Shown here one piece after another: positions 1 to 7,950 of a DNA stretch of 64,000 nucleotides. The notes beneath the pieces were generated by a model. That model saw nothing but the letters and a program-made list of their open reading frames with translations, was not told the origin of the DNA and did no database searches. The translations under genes were made by a program, and so were the position numbers. Position 1 is the stretch's first letter. The number at the start of each line of letters is the position of its first letter. The DNA comes from Salipiger mangrovisoli (GTDB lineage Bacteria; Pseudomonadota; Alphaproteobacteria; Rhodobacterales; Rhodobacteraceae), in the NCBI RefSeq assembly GCF_015223355.1, contig NZ_JADFFK010000010.1, positions 1 to 64,000 of the forward strand. Direction: 5' to 3'.

Positions 1-121
1 CAGGCTTTGCTCACGTCACGCCACCTGATGACATTCCTGCTTTGCAGACGCGGTGACATTTCAACTTGGTTGCAACACACACGGATGTCCTACGGATACC
101 TCTTCCGTGGGGATTTTCTGT
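1..121. other. Left-edge intergenic sequence
   Basis: No reading frame in this stretch could be assigned to a gene. It lies downstream of the oxidoreductase gene that ends at 122. No hairpin followed by a T run is visible. It may contain the tail of a gene outside the window, but nothing here supports one. Confidence 0.4.
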
Positions 122-1132
122 TTAAATACTGACTAGTTGCTTGCCGTTGTTCGCACCACTCATCATGCGCAGGAACGCCTCTGGCATGCGCTCGAACCCT
201 TGAAGAACGTCCTCGCGGTAGCGGATGTGGCCCTCGGCCTGCCAATCCTTAAGGTGCCGGAACGCCTCGGTGCGCTTGTGCCACCAGTCAAAAACAACCA
301 ACCCCTCGACCCGCGCGCGCGTCACGATCAGCCGCGCGCTGGCGCGCAGCCCGATGTCCTCGCTCGCAGGCTTGTCGACAACCGCGATGCGCCCGCAGAT
401 CACCACGCGCGCCCGTGTCGCGAGCTGTGCGAGAACGGTGTCGTGGATGTGCCCGCCAGTGTTGTCCCAGAACACGTCAATTCCACGCGGACAGGCCTCG
501 GCCAGCTTTTCGGCCATCTGCGGGTCACGGTGAGAGAGCGCAACATCGAATCCCAACTCTCTGCAATAGTTCAGTTTCTCGTCACTTCCCGCGATGGCCA
601 CGACCCGCGCCCCCATGAGTTTGGCGATCTGGCCCACGAGCTGACCGACGGCCCCGGATGCGGCCGAGACCACCACGGTGTCGCCCGGCAGCGGCCTCCC
701 GATCTCGGTCAGCCCGACATAGGCCGTGAGGCCCGGCATCCCGAGCCACGAGAGCGCCGCCTGCGGCGGAATGCCGTCGGGCACGCGGTTGGTGGCCTGC
801 GCCCCCGGAAGATCCGGGTTCAGCACCGCGTGGGTCTGCCAGCCCATCTCCATGCTCTCCGCCAGGTCGCCGCTTTTCCAGGCCGGATGCGCCGAGGCGA
901 TCACCTCGCCGACGCCGCCGCCTTGCATCACGCCTCCCGGCGCAACCCCGGCGGTGTAATTGGCACCGGGGCTGATCCGCCCACGCATGTAAGGATCGAG
1001 TGAAAGCCATTGCGTTTTCACCAGAATTTGGCCCGGCATCAGCTCCGGAACGGGCACGTCTTCGAGCCGCCAGACATCGGCGGTCGCCGCGCCCTGCGGG
1101 TAATGGTCGAGCACCCATCTGCGGTTCATCAT
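122..1132 (-). CDS. NADP-dependent oxidoreductase, CurA/leukotriene B4 dehydrogenase-like MDR family
   Basis: This is a zinc-independent medium-chain dehydrogenase/reductase, the family of curcumin reductase CurA and prostaglandin reductases, which reduce alpha,beta-unsaturated carbonyls with NADPH. The protein (about 336 residues, normal for the family) has an N-terminal substrate domain with SLDPYMRGRIS near residues 44-54 and a Rossmann fold whose nucleotide loop AASGAVGQLVGQIAK starts near residue 157. It has no structural zinc cysteine cluster. The frame is open further upstream, but ATG at 1132 (or the adjacent ATG at 1129) follows a GGAGG-like ribosome site and matches where the family begins. 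It is transcribed away from psuK. The physiological substrate cannot be told from sequence. Confidence 0.88.
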   Translation of the reverse strand: MMNRRWVLDHYPQGAATADVWRLEDVPVPELMPGQILVKTQWLSLDPYMRGRISPGANYTAGVAPGGVMQGGGVGEVIASAHPAWKSGDLAESMEMGWQTHAVLNPDLPGAQATNRVPDGIPPQAALSWLGMPGLTAYVGLTEIGRPLPGDTVVVSAASGAVGQLVGQIAKLMGARVVAIAGSDEKLNYCRELGFDVALSHRDPQMAEKLAEACPRGIDVFWDNTGGHIHDTVLAQLATRARVVICGRIAVVDKPASEDIGLRASARLIVTRARVEGLVVFDWWHKRTEAFRHLKDWQAEGHIRYREDVLQGFERMPEAFLRMMSGANNGKQLVSI

Positions 1133-1246
1133 CTCCAGCCTCCCTCTATGGTGCTGATTTCGCGCTTTTTCTCCGATGGCGTAGCAGTCGGCCGCCAACG
1201 CATCAATCCTCTTGCCCCGGCTCGGTCCCTCGGTCACAAGGACAGC

Positions 1247-2136
1247 ATGAGCAGCGCCCCCGATATCCTCTGCATCGGCTCCGTCCTGTGGGACGTGATC
1301 GGCCGATCCGCCAGCCACATGCGCCAGGGCTCCGACGTGCCCGGCCGCATCACCCGCTTGCCCGGCGGCGTTGCGATGAACATCGCGATGACCCTGACTC
1401 GCTTCGGGCTGCGCCCAGGCCTGATCAGCGCGGTCGGCCAGGACCCCAATGGCCACGAACTTGTGGATGCCTGCGAGCGGCTTGGGTGCATCACGGAATT
1501 TCTATATCGTTCCGAGGACTTGCCGACCGACATGTATATGGCGGTCGAAGGTGCGAACGGGCTGATTGCGGCGATCGCCGACGCCCATTCGCTGGAGCAA
1601 TCCGGCGCGCGCATCCTCGCGCCGCTGATCGACGGGCCGCTCGGCACCTCGGACGATCCCTGGACAGGTCCGGTCGCGCTCGATGGCAACCTGACGCTGG
1701 GCCTTCTGGAAGAGATCGTCCGCCTGCCCGCCTTTGCCGCCGCCGACCTGCGCATCGCCCCGGCGAGCCCCGGCAAGGCCGAACGGCTGACACCCTTCCT
1801 GCGGGCCGGTCGCGGCGTGCTCTACGTCAACCTCGAGGAAGCCGGGCTGCTCTGCATGCAGGGCTTCGACAATTCCAGCGATGCCGCCAGAGCCCTGGTG
1901 GCGCGCGGCGCGTCGCGGGCGCTGGTCACCGATGGCGGCAAGCCCGCGTCGGATGCCACCTCCGAGGGGGTGATCTCGGAATGCCCGCCCGAAGTTCTGG
2001 TCACCCGCGTGACCGGCGCGGGCGACACTTTCATGGCGGCCCATATCGCCGCCGAACTGCGCGGCGCGGAGCGTGCGACGGCGTTGCATGAAGCGCTGGC
2101 CGCCGCCGCAACCTACGTATCCGGAGACGTGACTTC

Positions 2137-2140
<4 letters not shown>
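1247..2140 (+). CDS. psuK: PfkB-family carbohydrate kinase, probable pseudouridine kinase
   Basis: This kinase probably phosphorylates pseudouridine to pseudouridine 5'-phosphate. It is a ribokinase/PfkB-fold protein of 297 residues with the N-terminal DILCIGSVLWDVIG strand, the LPGGVAMNIA substrate loop (about 38-47) and the C-terminal VTGAGDTF signature (about 255-262), whose Asp is the catalytic base. ATG 1247 has an AAGGA ribosome site; upstream extensions of the frame overlap the divergent oxidoreductase. The stop overlaps the psuG start (ATGA), so the two are translationally coupled. PfkB proteins are hard to assign by sequence; the specific call rests on the fusion-like pairing with PsuG. 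No nucleoside transporter gene is adjacent. Confidence 0.85.
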
Positions 2141-3054
<914 letters not shown>

Positions 3055-3146
3055 GCCACAGCACGGATCACAGTCTCGCGCGCCCATTGTGAAGCGGCGC
3101 GCGAGTGCCTAGTTTGTTTCGGAACACCTCTTTCTCCGGAACACGA

Positions 3147-3842
3147 ATGAACACCCCCTTCGACGACAAGCCCCGCCGCCCCGGCATCTTCGCGAGCCTG
3201 CGGGCCAGCTTCCTGACCGGGCTGGTGGTGATCGCGCCGGTCGGCCTGACAATCTGGCTGATCTGGACCCTGTTTGGCTGGGTCGACGGCTTCGTGCTGC
3301 CGCTGGTGCCACAGCGCTTCAATCCCGAGGAATACATCGGGATCAACCTGCGCGGCGTGGGTGTGATCTTCTTCCTGGTCTTCACCATCGTCGTCGGCTG
3401 GGTGGCCAAGGGGCTGATTGGCCGCTCGCTCATCCGTTTTGCGGAAACGCTGGTGGATCGCACCCCGGTGGTGCGCTCGATCTATTCGGGCATCAAGCAG
3501 ATTGCCGAAACGGTCTTTGCCCAGTCCGAGCGCAGCTTCGAGAAGGCCTGCCTGGTGCAATATCCGCGCAAGGGCATCTGGGCGATCGGCTTCATCTCGA
3601 CCCCGGCCAAGGGCGAGATCCTCGCGCGGTCGGACGTGATGGGAGAGTTGATCTCGGTCTTCGTGCCGACCACGCCAAACCCGACCTCGGGCTTTCTGCT
3701 CTACTTCCCCGCCGAGGATGTGGTCGAGCTGGAGATGACCATCGAGGACGCCGCGAAGCTGGTGATCTCGGCGGGCCTCGTCTACCCGCCCGAGAAGCCC
3801 GGCGACAAGCCCAAGGTCGAGCCGGTGCGCCGCGCCGGCTGA
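3147..3842 (+). CDS. DUF502 family inner membrane protein
   Basis: A 231-residue integral membrane protein of the DUF502 family, whose function is not established. Two long hydrophobic segments are visible near residues 17-45 (ASFLTGLVVIAPVGLTIWLI) and near 67-90 (GVGVIFFLVFTIVVGWVAKG), followed by a soluble domain with the family's RTPVVRSIYSGIKQ motif and FVPTTPNPTSG near residues 170-180. I chose ATG 3147; a GTG at 3105 would add 14 residues that do not look like the family. It is convergent with the UdgX gene, with only two bases between stop codons. In plants a DUF502 relative affects membrane organisation, which does not help with a bacterial role. Confidence 0.85.
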   Translation: MNTPFDDKPRRPGIFASLRASFLTGLVVIAPVGLTIWLIWTLFGWVDGFVLPLVPQRFNPEEYIGINLRGVGVIFFLVFTIVVGWVAKGLIGRSLIRFAETLVDRTPVVRSIYSGIKQIAETVFAQSERSFEKACLVQYPRKGIWAIGFISTPAKGEILARSDVMGELISVFVPTTPNPTSGFLLYFPAEDVVELEMTIEDAAKLVISAGLVYPPEKPGDKPKVEPVRRAG

Positions 3843-3844
3843 GG

Positions 3845-5284
3845 TCAGTCAAGGCGGGCAAGCATCTCTGTCGCCTTGCGCAAATCGGCCTCGTAAAGCG
3901 CTTCTGCCGCCGGGCGTTCGGCCTGCGGCAACCGCAGCAGGTAGGACGGGTGCAGGGTGATCAGCACCGGCGTGCCGTCCTGCGCCACTTCGATGCTGCC
4001 GCGCCGATCCATGAGCCCCCGCCGATCGCCGGTCAGGCTTTCCACCGCCGTCGCGCCCATGGCGAGGATCAGCTTCGGCTTCACCCGGCTCCGCTCGATA
4101 TCGAGCCACCAGCGGCAGTGCTGCACCTCGCCGCGGTTCGGCGCCTGGTGGATCCGCCGCTTGCCGCGCGGCGTGAACTTGAAGTGCTTCACCGCGTTCG
4201 TGACATAGGCCTCGCGCCGGTCGAGCCCCACCCGGCCGGCGATCACGTCGAACAGCTGCCCGGCCGGGCCGACGAAGGGCCGCCCCTCGAGGTCTTCGAG
4301 ATCCCCCGGCTGTTCCCCGACGATCATCAGCGCGGCCTCCTGCGGCCCCTCGCCCGGCACCGGTTGCGTCGCGTCCTGCCAGAGCGGGCAGCGGCGGCAG
4401 CCATCGAGCGCGCGGCGCAAGTCGGAAAGGTCGCCCACCGCGCCGTCGTTCGGTCCGTCCGGCACCTCTCTCAGACGCGAGGTGATCCGCCCGGCGCGTT
4501 TCGGCGCCAGCGTCGGCGCCGCCTCTGCCATCTCGCGCGCCCGCGCCTGCGCGGTGGCGACCATCTCTGGGATCAGCCGCGTTTCGGGCATGTTGTGCCA
4601 GTATTTTTTCGGCATCTCCGCCTGCATCGCCTTGAGCTTGACCCGCGCCGGGTTGAAGATGTTGCGGAAATAGGTGCGCCAGAGATCCTCGGCGGCATCC
4701 TCGGGCAGATCGGGTCGCGCCGCGCCGGGCGCAAGCCGCAGCGCGCCGCCCTCGAAATGCGCCGAGAGGTCGGGGGTGTAGATCGCCCAGTCCATGTCGC
4801 CGAAACGCTTCACGAAGAACGGCGCGGTCAGTTCGAGGATGTAGTGGCTCGGCTCGAACCAGGCGGCAAAGCTGCGGCGGTTGGCACCAGCTTGCCCGAT
4901 CTCGCGGAAGCGGACGAAGGCGGTCATCTTGTGGCGGTCGCGGCTGACCTCCTTGGCCATGCGGGTCAGCTTCTCGACCCGCGGATCGCCGCGATCCTCG
5001 AGCAGGCGCTTCTCGCGCCGCAGTGCCCAGAGCAGCGCGTAAAGCCGGGCGAAACGTTCGGGATCGCGGTGCCAGACCACCAGCCGCGCCAGATCGACGA
5101 AGCCGCGCGGGACCGAGACCGGCGCGCCGCTGACCGGCGGCAACGCCTCGGCGAAAAGATCGCCCTCGCCCTGCCCGCGCTGCCAGAGCAGCTCCTCGGG
5201 CGGCACGCCTGCGCCCAGAAGGTCCCGCGCCTCGTTGCGCCAGGCCTCAAAGGTGCCGGTCTCGGGCAGGCTCACGCGGCGCAT
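3845..5284 (-). CDS. udgX: UdgX-type uracil-DNA glycosylase fused to an N-terminal DUF4130-like repair domain
   Basis: Residues about 285-479 are a UdgX-family uracil-DNA glycosylase. Visible are a CRRC pair (C296, C299) and C390, matching the iron-sulphur cysteines of the family, motif 1 GEQPGDLEDLEGRPFVGPAG (323-342), the UdgX-specific loop KRRIHQ (375-380) and the HPSYLLR motif (445-451). In studied UdgX proteins the loop histidine (H379 here) attacks C1' and traps the abasic sugar covalently. Residues 1-270 resemble the DUF4130/TIGR03915 putative repair domain, so this is a two-domain fusion. Its start overlaps the stop of the radical SAM gene (ATGA), so the pair is coupled. A LexA box sits at the head of the operon. 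Assignment of the C-terminal domain is secure; the role of the N-terminal domain is unknown. Confidence 0.93.
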   Translation of the reverse strand: MRRVSLPETGTFEAWRNEARDLLGAGVPPEELLWQRGQGEGDLFAEALPPVSGAPVSVPRGFVDLARLVVWHRDPERFARLYALLWALRREKRLLEDRGDPRVEKLTRMAKEVSRDRHKMTAFVRFREIGQAGANRRSFAAWFEPSHYILELTAPFFVKRFGDMDWAIYTPDLSAHFEGGALRLAPGAARPDLPEDAAEDLWRTYFRNIFNPARVKLKAMQAEMPKKYWHNMPETRLIPEMVATAQARAREMAEAAPTLAPKRAGRITSRLREVPDGPNDGAVGDLSDLRRALDGCRRCPLWQDATQPVPGEGPQEAALMIVGEQPGDLEDLEGRPFVGPAGQLFDVIAGRVGLDRREAYVTNAVKHFKFTPRGKRRIHQAPNRGEVQHCRWWLDIERSRVKPKLILAMGATAVESLTGDRRGLMDRRGSIEVAQDGTPVLITLHPSYLLRLPQAERPAAEALYEADLRKATEMLARLD

Positions 5285-6519
5285 CAGAACAGCGACAGCT
5301 GCTCGGGCGGCGGCGCGAAGCGGGCGCGCAGGTCGGCGGCATCGCCCAGGGCGCGCGGCCGCCAGTCGAGCAGCGTGATGAAGGGTTTCGCCTGTTTCAG
5401 GTTCGCCCCCATGCGCCGCAGGTCGTCATAGCGCAGCGTGCGGTGGCGGCGTGTCGTGAGGATCCGCGCCACGGTCTTGGTCCCCAGCCCCGGCACGCGC
5501 AGCAGCATCTCGCGCTCGGCCCGGTTCACGTCGAGTGGGAACAGGTGCCGGTTGGACAAAGCCCAGGCGAGCTTGGGATCGATCTCGAGGTCGAGATGGC
5601 CGCCCTTGGTGGCCGAAGCGATCTCGTCCACCTCGAAGCCGTAGAAGCGCAGCAGCCAGTCCGCCTGGTAGAGCCGGTGCTCGCGCATCAGCGGCGGCCT
5701 GATCAGCGGCAGCGCGGCCGAGGCGTCGGGGATCGGCGAGAAGGCCGAGTAGTAGACCCGCCGCAGCTTGTAGCCCGAATAGAGCCGGGTCGAGGTGCGC
5801 AGGATCGTCGTGTCATCCGCCCCGTCGGCCCCGACGATCATCTGCGTCGACTGCCCGGCGGGGGCAAAGCGTGGCGGGCGCTTGCCGGTGAAGCTGCGCT
5901 CCTTGCCCGCCTCGCGTTTCAGCCGCACATCAGCCATGGCGCGGCGGATCTGCGCCGGGTCCTTTTCCGGGGCGTAATCCTTCACCGCGCGGTCGGTGGG
6001 CAGCTCGACGTTGATCGACAGCCGGTCGGCGTAGAGCCCCGCCTCCTCGATCAGCTCGGGCGCCGCGTCTGGGATGGTCTTGAGGTGGATGTACCCGCGG
6101 AAATAATGCTCGGTGCGCAGCATCCGGGCGATGCGCACCATGTCGGACATGGTCTCGTCGGGGCTGCGGATGATGCCCGAGGACAGGAACAGCCCCTCGA
6201 TGTAGTTGCGGCGGTAGAACTCGAGCGTCAGCGTCACCACCTCCTCGGGGGTGAAGCGGGCGCGGGTGACATTGCTGCTGACCCGGTTCACGCAATAGGC
6301 GCAGTCGTAGATGCAGAAGTTCGTCATCAGGATCTTCAGCAGGCTGATGCAGCGCCCATCCGGGGCGTAGGCGTGACAGATGCCCGAGCCGGTGGTCGAG
6401 CCGATGCCCTTGCCATCGCGCGAGTCGCGCTTCTGCCCCCCGCTCGAAGCGCAGGAGGCGTCGTATTTCGCCGCGTCGGAAAGAATCGCGAGCTTCTGAT
6501 CGAGGGTCATTCTTGCCAT
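5284..6519 (-). CDS. Putative DNA modification/repair radical SAM protein
   Basis: A 411-residue radical SAM protein of the TIGR03916 type found next to UdgX. The 4Fe-4S motif CIYDCAYC is at residues 69-76 (C69, C73, C76). The preceding region STTGSGICHAYAPDGRC carries extra cysteines. A C-terminal helix-hairpin-helix, LLRVPGLGTKTVARIL, near residues 345-360 suggests DNA binding. The substrate is unknown; repair of a base lesion or removal of a cross-link is an inference from the domains and from the UdgX partner. ATG 6519 lies only about 6 bases beyond the putative -10 element, so the mRNA may be leaderless; ATG 6510 is the alternative start. The LexA box immediately upstream predicts SOS induction. 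Confidence 0.9.
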   Translation of the reverse strand: MARMTLDQKLAILSDAAKYDASCASSGGQKRDSRDGKGIGSTTGSGICHAYAPDGRCISLLKILMTNFCIYDCAYCVNRVSSNVTRARFTPEEVVTLTLEFYRRNYIEGLFLSSGIIRSPDETMSDMVRIARMLRTEHYFRGYIHLKTIPDAAPELIEEAGLYADRLSINVELPTDRAVKDYAPEKDPAQIRRAMADVRLKREAGKERSFTGKRPPRFAPAGQSTQMIVGADGADDTTILRTSTRLYSGYKLRRVYYSAFSPIPDASAALPLIRPPLMREHRLYQADWLLRFYGFEVDEIASATKGGHLDLEIDPKLAWALSNRHLFPLDVNRAEREMLLRVPGLGTKTVARILTTRRHRTLRYDDLRRMGANLKQAKPFITLLDWRPRALGDAADLRARFAPPPEQLSLF

Positions 6520-6521
6520 GC

Positions 6522-6554
6522 GTTCATGATATGTTCACATGAACCCGCGATCAA
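6522..6554 (-). promoter_or_regulatory. LexA (SOS) box overlapping the promoter of the radical SAM-udgX operon
   Basis: On the + strand GTTCATGATATGTTC (6522-6536) is a perfect GTTC-N7-GTTC, the LexA operator of Rhodobacter and its relatives. On the coding (-) strand a -35 TTGATC (6549-6554) and a -10 TATCAT (6526-6531) are separated by 17 bases, and the box covers the -10. The box is also part of a larger inverted repeat, GTTCATG...CATGAAC (6522-6544). The -10 ends 6 bases before ATG 6519, implying a leaderless transcript or use of ATG 6510. The match is direct; LexA control is inferred. Confidence 0.8.
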
Positions 6555-6631
6555 TGGTCCGCTTGGGCGGGGACGTCCAGCTCACGCCGAAGTGTCCCCG
6601 CCGGGCCGTTCAGGGCTGGGTCAGCACCGGG

Positions 6632-7405
6632 TCAGAGCGCCGTCCAGCCACCGTCGACGGAGATCGTCGTGCCGGTGATCTGCGCCGCCGCGTCCGAGCA
6701 GAGAAACACCGCCGTGCCGCCGATTTGCTCGGTGGTGGCGAATTCCTTCGACGGCTGACGCTCGAGGATGACCTTCTCGATCACCTCTTCCTCGCTCATG
6801 TTGTACTTGGCCGCGGTGTCGGGGATCTGCGCCTCGACCAGCGGCGTCTTCACATAGCCCGGACAGATGGCGTTGCAGGTGATCGCCTCCTTGGCCGTCT
6901 CCAGCGCCACGGTCTTCGTCATGCCGACGATGCCGTGTTTGGCCGCGACATAGGCCGACTTGAACGGCGAGGCGGTGAGCCCGTGCGCCGAGGCGATGTT
7001 GACCACCCGGCCCCAGCCCGCCTTGCGCATCATCGGCAGCGCGGCGGCGGTGGTGTGGAAGGCCGAGGTCAGGTTGATGGCAATGATCGCGTCCCATTTC
7101 TCGACCGGGAACTCGTCGATCGGCGCGACGTGCTGGATCCCGGCATTGTTCACCAGGATGTCGCAGGCCCCGGCCTTCTCGATCAGCGCGCGGCAGTCGT
7201 CGCCCTTGGACATGTCGGCCTGAATGTAGCGCACCTCGACACCGAACTCCCGGGCCATATCCGCGGCCAGCTGATGGTCCTCGTCGCGGTCGGTGAAGGA
7301 ATTGAGCACCACCGACGCGCCCGCCCGCGCCAGTTCGCGCGCGACGCCGAGCCCGATGCCCGAGTTCGATCCGGTGACGACAGCCGTCTTGCCCTTGAGA
7401 GACAT
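6632..7405 (-). CDS. bdhA: D-3-hydroxybutyrate dehydrogenase (SDR family)
   Basis: This NAD-dependent enzyme interconverts 3-hydroxybutyrate and acetoacetate, linking polyhydroxybutyrate breakdown to acetyl-CoA. It is a classical short-chain dehydrogenase of 257 residues with TGSNSGIGLG (11-20), NNAG (86-89), catalytic Ser139, Tyr152 and Lys156 (in YVAAK), and the 3-hydroxybutyrate dehydrogenase-type region NAICPGYVKTPLVEAQIP. ATG 7405 follows a GAGGAG ribosome site. Longer versions of the frame reach across the upstream intergenic region and are not supported. No acetoacetate or PHB gene is adjacent. The substrate call is good because the family is well separated from other SDRs. Confidence 0.92.
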   Translation of the reverse strand: MSLKGKTAVVTGSNSGIGLGVARELARAGASVVLNSFTDRDEDHQLAADMAREFGVEVRYIQADMSKGDDCRALIEKAGACDILVNNAGIQHVAPIDEFPVEKWDAIIAINLTSAFHTTAAALPMMRKAGWGRVVNIASAHGLTASPFKSAYVAAKHGIVGMTKTVALETAKEAITCNAICPGYVKTPLVEAQIPDTAAKYNMSEEEVIEKVILERQPSKEFATTEQIGGTAVFLCSDAAAQITGTTISVDGGWTAL

Positions 7406-7758
7406 GCGAAAACTCCTCGAAATGTGCGGCACCGACATGGCACGCCGCCGTTTGGGGTCAGAAGGCCCAGACCTCCCGCGTCCCGCCCCCGCCATTGCTC
7501 TGACATCCCGCCCGAAGCTGCAAGCCCGTGTTCGCAACGTCATCACGGATTCGTAGGGGCGAACTTCGCTGGTCCCCCTAGGCAAGAGCCGCACTGCCCT
7601 GTATGGCTCGGCGCACCGTCGCACACCGACGCCTACGTCTACTCCGTCAGCAGCGCGCCACCACAGCGAGGCGCGAGATCGTCTTGTCCGGCTGGCCATT
7701 TCTGCAATGTCTTGGCTGCACCGGACGACAGGTCCCTCCCGGAAGGTCGTGCAAAACC

Positions 7759-7787
7759 AAAAAAAAACGCCGGCACGAGGCCGGCGT
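7759..7787 (-). terminator. Intrinsic terminator of the candidate small RNA
   Basis: A perfect 8-bp GC-rich stem (7767-7774 with 7780-7787) with loop ACGAG is followed, on the leftward strand, by nine Ts (7759-7767 read as A on the + strand). It points toward bdhA but lies about 350 bases upstream of its start. Confidence 0.85.
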
Positions 7788-7835
7788 TCAGTCATTGAGG
7801 CAGGTTTCATACAGGCAAGAAACCTATCGAGCAGT
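7759..7835 (-). ncRNA. Candidate small RNA of about 75 nt
   Basis: The leftward strand of this 545-bp gap (7406-7950), which holds no protein gene, carries a complete transcription unit. A -10 TATAAA (7842-7847) lies 17 bases from TTGGAC (7865-7870). The predicted RNA starts near 7835 and forms a 7-bp hairpin, AGGTTTC/GAAACCT (7802-7808 with 7819-7825, 10-nt loop). It ends in an 8-bp hairpin, ACGCCGGC/GCCGGCGT (7767-7774 with 7780-7787), followed by a run of Us. There is no open frame within it. The terminator cannot serve bdhA, which starts downstream at 7405, nor the SBP gene, which is on the other strand. I do not recognise it as a named RNA family. The -35 is a weak match. Confidence 0.6.
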
Positions 7836-7950
7836 GATGTCTTTATACGCGCTTTGCTGCCGGAGTCCAACCTAAAAGTTTGAAAAGACGTAAAAGCCCC
7901 GGTAGGCTCGAAAACCAAGAAAACAAGGGCAGAGCAGGACGGTTTCTCCA

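Noticed and set aside
3139-3152. GAAC-N6-GAAC near the DUF502 start
   Set aside because: Spacing is 6, not the 7 required for a LexA box, and no SOS gene is adjacent.
6539-7798. 419-residue + strand frame across bdhA
   Set aside because: Antisense to a clear SDR dehydrogenase and compositionally biased.
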